This document shows positions 1-10,082 of a stretch of DNA of 64,000 nt, piece after piece. This DNA is from Cladocopium goreaui (taxonomy: Eukaryota > Sar > Dinophyceae > Suessiales > Symbiodiniaceae): the NCBI GenBank assembly GCA_947184155.2, contig CAMXCT020001427.1:1-64000 (forward strand). Reading direction: 5' to 3'. The notes under the pieces were generated by a model that was not told where the DNA came from, ran no database searches, and was given only the letters and a program-made list of their open reading frames with translations. How positions within the stretch are numbered: the first letter of the stretch is position 1; the number at the start of each line of letters is the position of its first letter. The translations under genes were made by a program, and so were the position numbers.

Positions 1-1338
1 CACCTTTCAGTCGCACCACATGACCGTACCAAACAAACGTCGCACCTGTGAGACGCACCAAATGACCGTACCAAAGAAATCGTGCACCTTCGAGTCGCAC
101 CAAATGACCGTACCAAAACACCGTCGCACCTTTCGGTCGCACCAAATGTCCGTAACCAGAAACCGTCGCAACTGTGAGTCGCACCGCATGACCGTACCAA
201 ACAAGCGTCGCACCTTTCAGTCGCACCACATGACCGTACCAAACACACGTCGCACCTGTGAGTCGCACCAAATGACCGTCGCAAGACACCGTCGCATCTT
301 TCAGTCGCACCACATGACCGTACGAAAAGACCGTCGCACCTTGCATTCGCACCACATGACCGTACCAAGCCAAGAGTCGCACCCTTGAGTCGCAGCAAGT
401 GATCGTAGCAGACGAAGAGTCGCAGCTTGCAGTCGCACCAGATGACCGTAGCAAAAAAAACGTCGCACCTTTCAGTCGCACCACATGACCGTACCAAGAA
501 ACCGGCACACCTTTCAGTCGCACCACATGACCGTACCAAACAAACGTCGCACCTGTGAGACGCACCAAATGACCGTACCAAAGAAATGGTGCACCTTCGA
601 GTCGCACCAAATGACCGTACCAAAACACCGTCGCACCTTTCGGTCGCACCAAATGTCCGTAACCAGAAACCGTCGCAACTGTGAGTCGCACCACATGACC
701 GTACCAAACAAGCGTCGCACCTTTCAGTCGCACCACATGACCGTACCAAACACACGTCGCACCTTTGAGTCGCACCAAATGACCGTCGCAAGACACCGTC
801 GCATCTTTCAGTCGCACCACATGACCGTACCAAAAGACCGTCGCACCTTGCATTCGCACCACTTGACCGTACCAAGTCAAGAGTCGCACCCTTGAGTCGC
901 AGGAAATGATCGTAGCAGACGAAGAGTCGCAGCTTGCAGTCGCACCAGATGACCGTAGCAAAAAAACCGTCGCACCTTTCAGTCGCACCACATGACCGTA
1001 CCAAGAAACCGGCGCACCTTTCAGTCGCACCACATGACCGTACCAAACAAACGTCGCACCTGTGAGACGCACCAAATGACCGTACCAAAGAAATGGTGCA
1101 CCTTCGAGTCGCACCAAATGACCGTACCAAAACACCGTCGCACCTTTCGGTCGCACCAAATGTCCGTACCCAGAAACCGTCGCACCTGTGAGTCGCACCA
1201 CATGACCGTACCAAACAAGCGTCGCACCTTTCAGTCGCACCACATGACCGTACCAAACACACGTCGCACCTGTGAGTCGCACCAAATGACCGTACCAAGA
1301 CAGCATCGCAGCTTTCAGTCGCACCAAATGTCTGAAAA
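1..1338. repeat. 42-bp minisatellite in a 507-bp higher-order repeat
   Basis: The whole stretch is built from a 42-bp unit with a core like tcgcaccacatgaccgtacc. The block starting at 20 recurs at 527 and 1034, so a 507-bp super-unit of about twelve monomers is present in more than two and a half copies. Super-copies differ by few substitutions. Since 42 and 507 are both multiples of three, frames stay open on both strands. The plus frame would encode a 14-residue repeat of the form MTVPxxRRTxxSHx. Stops near 388 and 895 recur at the same place in each super-copy. I take the ORFs as a by-product of unit length, although a repetitive basic peptide cannot be excluded. Confidence 0.93.
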
Positions 1339-1731
1339 ATAAAACTCATCGGTGCGACTCTCTATGATGCAAATCCTTGAAAAAAAGGAGGTTAAAGAAA
1401 TCAATGCTTTACGAACCGGATCGCGAACAGTCCCGATCACCGACTTGCATCTGGAACATTCTTTTCTTTCGAACGGGATCACGAACATTCCCTATCACCA
1501 ACTTTCATCTCTACGATTGTATTGAAACCTTTTTTTTCCTCCAATTCCGCAACAAAGTTCACCGAACCTTGCATACACAGTTTGAATGCTGATGCACTGT
1601 GCGAGCTTTTTCTCTTGGCGTTCAATGTCTCCCTCAACGCCTAAGACTTTGCACAAATTGCACCCAAGAATCGTCTTAGGTTCCTATTTGGGAAATTTCT
1701 AAGATCATCCTTCTTCGGAATCTCTCACTGG
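1339..1731. other. No gene seen
   Basis: AT-rich flank of the minisatellite. A 71-codon ORF at 1377-1592 has no recognisable composition or motif. I see a weak internal duplication (cgaac-rich text around 1410-1480), nothing more. Confidence 0.5.
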
Positions 1732-2055
1732 CTACTGGCTGTGTAAAAAGCCTGCTTGAGGATCGCAAAGTGGTGGAAATCTTTCAAGATCGGTATGGTA
1801 CCGCACAAGGCTTCCGTGAAAATAAACCAGATGTCTGCGTTGCTGTTGTTCAATTGCCCGAATCGCTTGTCGTGCTTGCGCCAGAGCCTGTTTGATTGCA
1901 TGATTGGCTTCTAAGAAATAACCTGGTGTGTCCTCCTGTATCTGAAATAGATCTGATTCCAGATCCTGCAAGCGTGCCAATAGACTGTTGATCTTGAACA
2001 ATGGATCGATGAGACTATCGAAGGTGGTACCCATCGCATCCCATGCCATTGCCAT
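1732..2055 (-). CDS. Hypothetical helical protein, 107 aa
   Basis: I do not recognise the protein. It is predicted to be strongly helical, with heptad-like Leu/Ile/Ala spacing over residues 18-80 (segments such as INSLLARLQDLESDL and AIKQALAQARQAIRAIEQQQ), so a coiled coil is likely. The ATG at 2055 is followed by a second Met two codons on. It lies on the same strand as the Rep and coiled-coil genes up to 14.1 kb and may be the distal member of that cluster. It could also be the last exon of a longer gene. Support is composition only. Confidence 0.4.
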   Translation of the reverse strand: MAMAWDAMGTTFDSLIDPLFKINSLLARLQDLESDLFQIQEDTPGYFLEANHAIKQALAQARQAIRAIEQQQRRHLVYFHGSLVRYHTDLERFPPLCDPQAGFLHSQ

Positions 2056-2699
2056 TTATTTTGGAGGCAATCTTAGTTTAGGTCTTTTCATGTGGTCTCT
2101 CCAATCACATGTTGTTTCAGTGTAATGAAGCTACGAAATGGGTGTTTGTTTAATGCCCTTCTTGAAATATCTTCGTGGCATGAAATGATCTATTCTGTTT
2201 ACAAAAAAGGAATGAACAGAATTGAGCCGAAAGCATAAACACGCATTCGTGGCACGTTCACGGTGAGGACAGAAAGTAATGGTCATTTGAAGCCAGCCTC
2301 GTTCATGTCATTGATTTTAAATACCATTGCCGGATAACATTGATTTTAAATCCGATCTCAGCATGACTGCCTTTTTTTTGCGCTGGTCTCCTCTGCTAGG
2401 TTGCAACCAAGATGTTTGCCGCACATCGGACAATGCATTCACCAAAATGTCGGGTAAAACGACTGATTTGCAGACATCACCACTGCTCACACGTCAGACA
2501 TTTGTTGTATGTAGTCCATTTGATTGCAACGCACCCCAACCAGTCGACCACATCCGGTTCCATTTGTTGAGCCAATGCGTGGCCTCTACAAATGTTGAGT
2601 AAGGGCCGAAAAACATACCCAAGATATATTCGTAGGATTTTTTGGATTCTAAGCATCACTGCAGATCACAGTTTCATTGTCGTCGGTAAATGGAGCGAT
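2056..2699. other. No gene seen
   Basis: Intergenic stretch. Short ORFs on both strands have no protein-like composition. The text gattttaaat(a/c)c occurs twice near 2312-2352 as a small direct repeat. Confidence 0.5.
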
Positions 2700-3314
2700 C
2701 TATTCGTCTTCTTGATTGTGTCTTCGTGCTTCTTCTCTTTTCCACTGATCATGGACCGACGATGCAAATTCAGAAGCTTCCAAAGTCAAAAGGCGAAATG
2801 CACGCATACTCTGTTCCAAACCTAGAATATTTGGCAAATGAGTGAGCTGAGCGTTGGCCCACATGTATTTGTTGGCAATTTCCTCCCAGTCATTCGGATG
2901 TTGCTTTCCGATGCCATGTGTCACATCATTGGTAAGTCGCTGAACTAGCATAGCAATTTTGGAATCTGTCTCTGCAAACGTACCTTTCCTTTTGCTTTGC
3001 AATGATGTTTCTTTGCTTTTCAATTTGCGAGCATCCACGTTCCCATTCTTGTGCAGCAGAGATTGAAAAAATAAGCTGCATCCGTCCAAGCTAAATCGAA
3101 ATGATAAAACATTTCCAAATCGTTGTCTGCCAACTTCCTCGTTACATGCCTCCCTTTCTCCAGGAACTGTTTGACATTGATTGTCCGAGTGTTCCACTCA
3201 TCATTTGCAGTTTCTGTGAAAGCTGAGTGGATGCATACCGTCAAATGACCTGTCAACAAATAAACCAGGCATGCCGTATCTAGTTCCTCGGGTTTTGGCA
3301 TGTTGCGACCAAGT
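2700..3314 (-). pseudogene. Hypothetical helical protein, broken by a frameshift
   Basis: Two overlapping minus-strand frames read as one protein. The N-terminal half lies in the frame ending at 3020 and includes MPKPEELDTACLVYLL and an EKGRHVTRKLADNDLEMF helix. The C-terminal half lies in the frame ending at 2700 and ends in an acidic/basic helix with QWKREEARRHNQ. The switch lies near 3020-3060. The C-terminal half has a DWE-x-I followed by a W..EEAR pattern faintly like the coiled-coil proteins at 12.3 and 7.3 kb, so this may be a third, diverged member; that is weak. The shift could be an unspliced intron, a mutation or a sequence error. Confidence 0.4.
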
Positions 3315-3496
3315 AACGAAAGTTTTTGAGCTCGAACTGCAAATAGAATCGAGGACAAGATGATGTGTTGTTTGGATCTGATGGAAAAGACCATGAGGAC
3401 TGTTTGTCTTTCGTCCCTAAGTTTACCGTTTACGCGTTTGTTTGAAGCCCAAAAAAAAAAGTACATTTCCCTTGCACTTCGAACAGAAATCAACAA

Positions 3497-3928
3497 GACC
3501 TTATGAGAAGATGCAATGAAAGCTAGAAATTCTCTGCAAGAAGCTTATTCTGAGTCAGTAGCCACGATAAAGAAACGAAACATGTTTCAGCAGACACAGC
3601 AGAACAACTCTCTGATCGTTTCTTCCGTCTGTGTGCAAACGGAAACCTTGTCTAATTAAGCTTCATGTAAATTCTACAATGAAGCAAAAATGCTTTTCCC
3701 AGCATTCATTAATTTCTCGTTGAAAACGAGACTAAATGATTGTGCAGGGCAGCTAAGAGGTAACATGATGAAACAAACAGCTTGTACATATGATTTTTAT
3801 TTCCAATCGTATAGCAAATATATAATCCTGCCATAGTTGTGTTGATCTGAAGCCCGATCACTCGCTGTTGAAGAGCCCTGCTTTGGAGCAAAACCAAATG
3901 GACATCGTAATGATAAATCTCTTGCATT
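3497..3928. other. No confident gene
   Basis: A minus frame at 3709-4068 overlaps the 3' end of the Rep-like gene. Its composition (acidic NIEEEMYDGARHRSHGGRG) could be the true Rep C-terminus after a frameshift. Otherwise AT-rich non-coding sequence. Confidence 0.35.
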
Positions 3929-5532
3929 TCATGATTGCCACGGCCACCATGACTTCTGTGACGTGCCCCATCGTACATCTCTTCTTCGATGTTCATAGTG
4001 GTGCCATGGAGGGTTCGGCTTGCTCTTTCTCCGGTATCTGACCAAAGGTCGGAAACTGTTTTCGGCAATGCACTTCACTCGATTGATGTTTTTTTGGGGT
4101 TCAGGTCGATCATGTTCATGATTCTCAATCGAAACTGTGTCTTTTCCAAGGTGAGCGGTCTCATCTTTTCCGGGTCTTTTTGTCTCTTTCTCAATCATCA
4201 TTTTTGCTTCAAGCTCTTTGTTTGCGGAAGGCGAGGTTTTCCCTGAACTCAGCAAAGGCAATCCTTTTGAGCTGCCAGGAGATTCTCTGCATGCATCTTC
4301 CGAAGAAAGATTCATCCACATTGCAGCTTCCTCATCTCCGTCGAACATGTCGTATTCTTCTAACAAAGGTTCATATTCTTCATCAAATGGGCTTTTCAAG
4401 GAAGGTTCCTTTGCAGTCCTCGATTGTTTTGTTTTGAGTGTTTCCAGATCATCCATTACCGGAATCTCCGACTCACACTCTACTCCAACTTCATTTTCTT
4501 TGTCTTTTTGAGTCTTTCCATCTGATTCCGTGAACAGTTTCTCGGTCACTGTGACCCAGATCATTCTTCTGTTGATGGCCCTTGAATGATCTTTGTTCTC
4601 AGTTTCCCTTGGAAAAAAGGTATGCCGTTCATGATTTGTTAGAAATATCCTGACAGTATCAGCAGGAATAAAACCATCCTCATGGCGGCATTTCACGGCT
4701 CTTTCCGATTTGACGTCGAGAAATGACTTCACCTCGTCAACTGAGAAGTTCTGCAGTGTGACGTCGTCGAAAAGAATCGACTCTTTTCCTGTGAAAAGCA
4801 ATGATTTCACAGTATCCAAACTGTCCACAAAGAAGTACTTTCCCATTGAGGCCAATATTGCCTTTGCCATTTCTGTCTTTCCAAGTCCTCCCTCGCCTTG
4901 GATGATAAGAGCCATTTCACCTTTGAAGTGTTCCATCCAAACACGAATTGTGTCTGGGATGTTGAAAGCAGATAATGGATATTTGCTTGTAGCTTTCGAG
5001 GTGCCTAAAAAGACATCGTCCCGGAATTGGGCCATGTGTGCCTTATTGCATTTCTGGATTTGTTTGGCCACAGCCGCCGTTCCATCATAGTTCCACAGAG
5101 TTGGATTGCCTGCTTCTTTCTCCTTACAAGCCAACACCCAGAACTCTTGTTCGTTTGTGATTTTGTGGTGTAGGACGTAGTCGGAAAATTCGGAGAAATC
5201 GAGCACTCTCCTTCTTTTTCTCCATCGGTCCTGATGTGTACCATCGCCATTGTTGCTTTCTTCCTTCCATTGCATCCTATTTTCTTCCGCTCTTTTTTCA
5301 AGTCGTCCTCTTCGGTGAGCTGCATCTTCTTCAGCATGTCTTCTTTTGTCATTCTTGTCGGCCAGAATAATGGAGTGGGGTCTAAATGTACGGGTAGCTT
5401 CACAGCAGAGTCTGTGAGCATGTACTTTGCCATTTGGTACCAGCCTTTCCTCGGGTACGACATGTGTCCATGTAGCCCGTAGTGTTGAGCAAATGTGTTG
5501 GACACCTCTTTGTGGGCAAAGTTTGCAGACAT
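3929..5532 (-). pseudogene. Rep-like protein 1, C-terminal part: end of HUH domain plus SF3 helicase
   Basis: This resembles the replication initiator of CRESS-DNA viruses and plasmids, which nicks origin DNA with an HUH endonuclease and unwinds it with an S3H ATPase. The upstream frame (from 5532) gives the last part of the endonuclease domain, with a candidate catalytic Tyr in WYQMAKYMLTD. After a frameshift near 5275 the next frame has Walker A GEGGLGKTE (residues 127-135), Walker B ILFDDV, motif C RIFLTNHE and an arginine-rich RAINRR finger region, then a long charged tail not typical of viral Reps. The N-terminal part with the histidine motif is on the opposite strand at 5533-5918. With a frameshift and an inverted segment this copy cannot encode a working Rep. 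Host and origin are unknown; an old endogenised element is likely. Confidence 0.78.
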
Positions 5533-5918
5533 CTTGACATCCTCAGTTCCGATTACTCAGAATGAAGAGCAAGCTGCTCAACAAAAGGATGATTCTTCAT
5601 ATGTCCTTTGTCAATACGATTCCTCTGAAAATGAGGAAGAAAAGGCTCTGAAAACGGAACACAGATCATGGATCATGATGTGGACCTTCTCCACACCGAG
5701 ATCGTATTTGAAAACTTATGAAGAAAGAAAGAAGAAAAATGAACTGATTCCAAGAGACATCAGCAGAGAGGAGCTCGGAAAAAACTTTTTGGATGCTTTT
5801 AACAAGTGCCAGCTGATGGGGAAATTGACGCAGATGATAGTGGTTTACGAACCACACAAGAAGCTTATGCCAGATGGCAGTGCACACGAAATGCACTACC
5901 ACGTTTGTTTGCAGACAT
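5533..5918 (+). pseudogene. Rep-like protein 1, N-terminal HUH part, inverted
   Basis: The plus frame contains MWTFSTPRSYL (a motif I-like start, W at 5681) and the metal-binding MHYHV histidine motif, with His codons at 5894 and 5900. Both align with the start of Rep-like protein 2 at 6.2-7.0 kb (MWTFTTPQDYL and FQFRV). The reading frame ends just after the histidine motif, where the minus-strand C-terminal part at 5532 would continue by homology with Rep-like protein 2. The 12-bp word gtttgcagacat sits at 5521-5532 and again at 5907-5918. The simplest explanation is an in-place inversion of this 386-bp segment inside one ancestral gene. A separate truncated copy or an assembly error are the alternatives. 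Confidence 0.68.
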
Positions 5919-5968
5919 GGCTCAGAGGGAGACGAGGACATGAAATCTACGTTCTTTCAATTCAGTAG

Positions 5969-6249
5969 AATCGCTGTTTGTATTATTGTTTCCGATGTAT
6001 ATATATATTATATCGTATAAATATGTCTGGATGATGCGAATGTGAATGCAATATTCTGTTTGAACTGCCGTGCTGCAAAGACGGATCATAGTTCAGTTCT
6101 AAGCTTATGCAAAATGTTTCAAATATGCTGTTTCACTATGCTGCGCGTTAATTTTTCTTGCGCTCACAATGCAGTTTGTGCAAAAGAATGCATGGTGATC
6201 TTCATTCGATCACAGGACTTGCCTGAATTGCTAGACAATGTGCACGCAA
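5969..6249. other. Intergenic, AT-rich
   Basis: A ta-rich run lies around 5996-6020. No gene seen between the two Rep-like loci. Confidence 0.5.
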
Positions 6250-6963
6250 TCACTCGCTCTTCATTTGTAACATCTTGGAGATTTTCTGGCTGACGATGAC
6301 TTTGCCTCCATAGTTCCACAAGGCATGGTTACCTGCATCTTTTTCTCTGCCAGCAATTTTCCAAAACTCGTTTTCATTGGTGATGCCGAAATCCGCAAAT
6401 TTCAGCGTCCTTCTTCTCTTCAGCTGTCGCTGCTCCAAGGTTGGTTTTCCTCGTTTCGATGTGCACTGTTTATGCGACATTGCTTGATCCTGCCATTGCT
6501 GAACCACCTGACTCTTGGTCTGCCACATGTGCGGCCAAAATAAAGGGATCTTGTCTTCGGCCACCTCTTTTCGCTTTGTTTTGCAATCCAGAACATACTG
6601 TACAAGACTTTGCCAATTTTTCTCAGGATGGCTCATGGAACCTCGGCATCCCCTTTTTTGGGCAAGCAGTGTATTAATGTCGTCACTCGCAAAAGAAGTT
6701 TTCGTCTTGAAAATAACACGAAATTGAAATCCGTAATGGTTGAGTAGTGGCTCTTTGACCACAACGAGTTGCTCTAGAATGGAGCCGTGTCCAAGTTCCG
6801 ACATAGCAGTTCGAAACATTTCACATATGTCGTTCCTCGAGAAATCTTCTGGAACATACTGACACTGATCCTTTCGTTCAGCTGCATTCTGCAAATAATC
6901 TTGTGGCGTTGTGAAGGTCCACATATGACAACATGCACGGTGACGAGAATTAGCAGAAGTCAT
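6250..6963 (-). pseudogene. Rep-like protein 2, endonuclease half only, histidines lost
   Basis: Homologous to Rep-like protein 1 over the nicking domain and linker: MWTFTTPQDYL at the start, FQFRVIFK where the first copy has HYHV, RGSMSHPEKNW, a Tyr in LVQYVLD, the shared PLFWP motif, and a linker (ENEFWKIAGREKDAGN...LWNYGG) matching copy 1. The frame stops right after the linker, so the whole ATPase domain is missing. The two metal-binding His are replaced, so nicking activity is not expected. An ATG at 6963 is the nearest in-frame start before the domain; another exists at 7071. Minus strand, 280 bp beyond copy 1. Either a decayed duplicate or a paralogue retained for DNA binding; the truncation favours decay. 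Confidence 0.68.
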
Positions 6964-7071
6964 CCGTGACAAATCACATGCAAAATGAACGTGCTGCCTT
7001 CGAGACGAAAAAACGACGGCGGGGAAATGTGTCGGAAATGTTCGTGATAAAGTGAGCGCATGAAGTTGCAT

Positions 7072-7324
7072 GATTCAGGTTTAATTCAAGAACAAATCCA
7101 CAACAATATATCAACAAAGCGTGACTCAAGGTTTGATGAATAGCAGAACACTAAGAAAGCTAAGAATCTCCAATTACATGCAAGCCAAATATTGCTTATG
7201 AACTTCTACTGTCGACGACCTCTTTTTCTTCTACGCCCCAGGTCGAACATACAGAGACAACTACATCTGATGCAGACGTATTGTCTCACCCACATTGACA
7301 CGAGAAATTGTGTACATAACCCCG
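7072..7324. other. Intergenic
   Basis: Separates Rep-like protein 2 from the coiled-coil gene. No gene or strong signal seen. Confidence 0.5.
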
Positions 7325-8243
7325 TTATTTGAAAAAAGCAAATGTATCATCCAGATGCGCTTGGAATATTCTGGCCTTTTTTTTGGCCAATGCAATTAGT
7401 CTGTTTGTTTTAATAGTCTCTTGGAGCAACCTTTTTTCTTGTTCTTTTTTTTCAGAAAAAGCTCGATCTTTTTCGTCTTTCAAAAGCTTGCATCTTTCGA
7501 ACAGTTGCGTTGGACTCCACATCTGATCTCCAATCTTTATTGTCTCTGTTGATTCCTGGGCTGGTATGCTCAGCTTCCTTTTTTGATATTCTTCCATAAA
7601 AATTCGAGCACGAGTTTGTGAATCAATGCATCTATTGGGAACAGTTTCAGCAAATTTGCTTGCTGCTGTACTGGAGAACTTAGCACTGTTCTGACGTTTG
7701 TCAATGTCGGCAATGAGTGCTTCAATCTGTTTTTCTTCGTCTTCAACAGCTTCTCTTTTCTGTCGCAGTGCCCGCAGCTGTTCCAGGCTCTGTCGTCTAA
7801 TGTCATCTTGGCTCTGACAAGATTCCAATTTTCTTTTTTCCAGTGCTGAACCATTGTTCAAATTCTGCTTGGTTGATGACATGTTGTCGAGATGTTCCAC
7901 AATGTCAGTCAGATTCTCAATGTCGAGGTCAATCACCTGCAACAATTCGGTCAACACTGTTGCTAGAGCTTTCCCAACCTGACTGAAGAGTGTGTCATCA
8001 CAGCGATGTTGCACATTTCTCAAATCTTCTTCTGCGTTCCACTCTGGAGGCAGTACGTTCCCATTGTCGGACAGAAGTTTTTGCCAAATTGTTGTAACCT
8101 CCTTCATGGACTTGGATAAAACTGCCAACTGGTGTACATCCTCCAGTGTAAGCTGCTTCTTCAAGAGTTTTCACCAAACCAATGAATGATCTGGCAGATT
8201 CTGGCGTGCCGCTTGGTAACTTAGATGTCATAAGATGTGGCAT
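7325..8243 (-). pseudogene. Coiled-coil protein B, paralogue of the 12.3-13.15 kb protein; frameshifted
   Basis: A frame from ATG 8243 (MPHLMTSK, then TPESARSFIGLVKTLE) continues after a one-base shift near 8155-8165 into a long frame (KQLTLEDVHQLAVLSKSM...) running to 7325. It aligns end to end with the protein at 12348-13151: LTLEDVHQLAVLSKSM against LSLGDVEELVKLMKNI; LFSQVGKALATVLTELLQV against KFGSLANAFAIIFVEVFEV; a central charged coiled coil; and a C-terminal MWSPTQLFERCKLLKDEKDR against WCRPEEIELFEKCRRE. Function is unknown. The family has an N-terminal helical domain, a coiled coil and a C-terminal W-x-P-x(3-4)-LFE-x-C motif. It lies just beyond Rep-like protein 2 on the same strand. 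The shift may be a mutation, a sequence error or an overlooked micro-intron. Confidence 0.62.
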
Positions 8244-8714
8244 GGCGAATAGAGCAATGCTGCGTAATGCCAATAAAAACAGTCTGCTGCTTTCTAGTTG
8301 AAATGATAAAGGACGACTTCTTGAGATCGTTGATAACATAAAAGCGCACAGTTGCATCTTGTGTTACTAGGGAGGCCCACTGGAGCGAAGCCACTTTGCA
8401 GCTCAGTTTGCGGTCCCAGAAATAGAACCGGCTAAAACAAGTTTGTTTGCAAAAAGATCGTGGGGCAGTCTTGTAGTTCACGGGGCGCTGATGCATGTCC
8501 ACACGCATGTCGTTTAGAGTTCGTCAGGTGGAGAGTTGAGTAGGTGAAGCCAGGCAGGTAGGTAGTCATCGCATTCAGCCTGGCATCACCCAGTGATCCA
8601 TGCCCCCCCATGCCAGTTCACCTTGAGTGGGCATCCTATCCTTGGAAATCTGTGTTGGGGTGATTTTGGGGACGACTGTAGTCTGTTATGTGTGAGGCCG
8701 TGCTGTGTGAACAG
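8244..8714. other. No confident gene
   Basis: Minus frames here lack domain-like composition. Sequence becomes C/G-homopolymer rich near 8600 (a cccccc run). Confidence 0.4.
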
Positions 8715-8816
8715 CTCCAAGATTTGAAGCACAAGCATGAAGCTGCGAAGAAAGCAGCCCGCGAAGCCAAGAAGATGGAAAAGAATGCCCTCCGCAAACG
8801 GACCCGTCTAATCAAG
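8715..8816 (+). CDS. Possible internal exon of a basic coiled-coil protein
   Basis: The frame LQDLKHKHEAAKKAAREAK...RTRLIK is a Lys/Arg/Ala helix. It resembles the helix of the basic coiled-coil gene at 13.76-14.13 kb (LDALKAKKQQLKQDLKEMN...RRLMK). It begins after an AG at 8713-8714 and ends exactly before a GT at 8817. The frame degenerates after that GT, as expected for an exon boundary. I cannot find the neighbouring exons, so this may be an orphan exon copied by a retroelement. Confidence 0.35.
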
Positions 8817-9660
8817 GTGCCTCTCTGCCTCTGCGTGAGTGCTGGGCGGACTGTCACGTGCAGGACGCTGTGTGTCCTCATGTTCATGAATGGCAGGCTG
8901 CCAAAGGGTTGTCAAAGGCAGATCTGCAACTCCTCCTAGATGCAAAGAGCAAGAAGTTGAGGAGGCCGGGTGGCCTTCTTTTGATTGTGTAAGATCATTC
9001 CCAGCGTCTCCCCCATTTTCGTTTTCATGCTTTCGCTTTCCATCCAAGGCAAAGGAAGTGGAGGGGCCGGCCTCCGAGGCTAAGTGAGAGCAACTGTATG
9101 TGTGTAAAGAGCATTTTTCGACCTTCCTCCATTTTTCGAGCTGGCAAGCAGACGCATGTTCTGCCGATTGTAACTCGAGGCCAATCTGCTGGGAAAAAGA
9201 GCTGTCATTTTGCAGCTTCTTTGTAAGATGAGCAATGTCGCTCACAGTTTCGGACAGAAATTGCTCTAGTGACTTAATCTCTACAATGCTGCAAATTTTG
9301 TCACTGTTTCTGGACGGTGTGTAATGTATAGCGACTACTTGTAGTTTTGTTGCTCAAAACATACGCGTGGTTTTGCGTGTGGCCATGTTCACGCAGAAGC
9401 GCGGGAATTTGTGTGCAGCACATAAGCAACCAGAAACATTTGCACTCGTTGGGTAGTGAATCGTTGGGTGTAGGCGCGCTCCCTACAAGGGGATATGCAG
9501 GTGGTAGGTGTGACTTGGAATTGTCATAGGTGGAGGTTTGTGGGTCGTAGGTGCGCTCCCTATACAAGGAGATTTGCAGGTCGCAGGTGTGATCTGGAAG
9601 GGTCGTAGGTGGAGGTTTGAGGGTCGTAGGCGGGCTTGCAGGGTTGCAGGTGGGGTGTAC
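8817..9660. other. Non-coding, with degenerate repeats
   Basis: No credible gene. Around 9480-9650 the phrase ggtcgtaggt(g/c)g recurs several times with imperfect spacing (tgtgggtcgtaggtgcgctccctaca-type text), a degraded tandem repeat. Confidence 0.5.
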
Positions 9661-10082
9661 CTTACACACCGTGGTGGTGGTACACCTTAAACACTGGTGT
9701 GGTTCACCTAATTAAACACCGGGGGTGTGGTACACCTTAAACACCGGTGTGGTTCACCTTAAACACCAGGGGTGTGGTACACCTTAAACACCGGTGTGGT
9801 TCACCTTAAACACCGTGGTGGTGGTACACCTTAAACACTGGTGTGGTTCACCTTAAACACCGGGGGTGTGGGACACCTTAAACACCGGTGTGATTCACCT
9901 TAAACACCAGGGGTGTGGTACACCTTAAACACCGGTGTGGTTCACCTTAAACACCAGGGGTGTGGTACACCTTAAACACCGGTGTGGTTCACCTTAAACA
10001 CCAGGGGTGTGGTACACCTTAAACACCGGTGTGGTTCACCTAAAACACCAGGGGTGTGGTACACCTTAAACACCGGTGTGAA
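9661..10082. repeat. 47-bp tandem array made of two palindromic half-units
   Basis: The unit is about 47 bp and consists of ggtgtggtacacc, ttaaacacc, ggtgtggttcacc, ttaaacacc and a short gg(g) spacer, repeated roughly nine times. Each half-unit is a near-palindrome (ggtgt...acacc), so the array could extrude many small hairpins. Variant units carry tgg or gggg in the spacer. Confidence 0.9.

Noticed and set aside
20..1342. Three long repetitive ORFs as protein-coding genes
   Set aside because: The 42-bp unit keeps frames open on both strands alike; no start context, domain or codon bias supports coding.
9661..10082. Array of similar repeats resembling a CRISPR
   Set aside because: Units are contiguous without unique spacers, the context is eukaryotic and no cas gene is present; it is a minisatellite.
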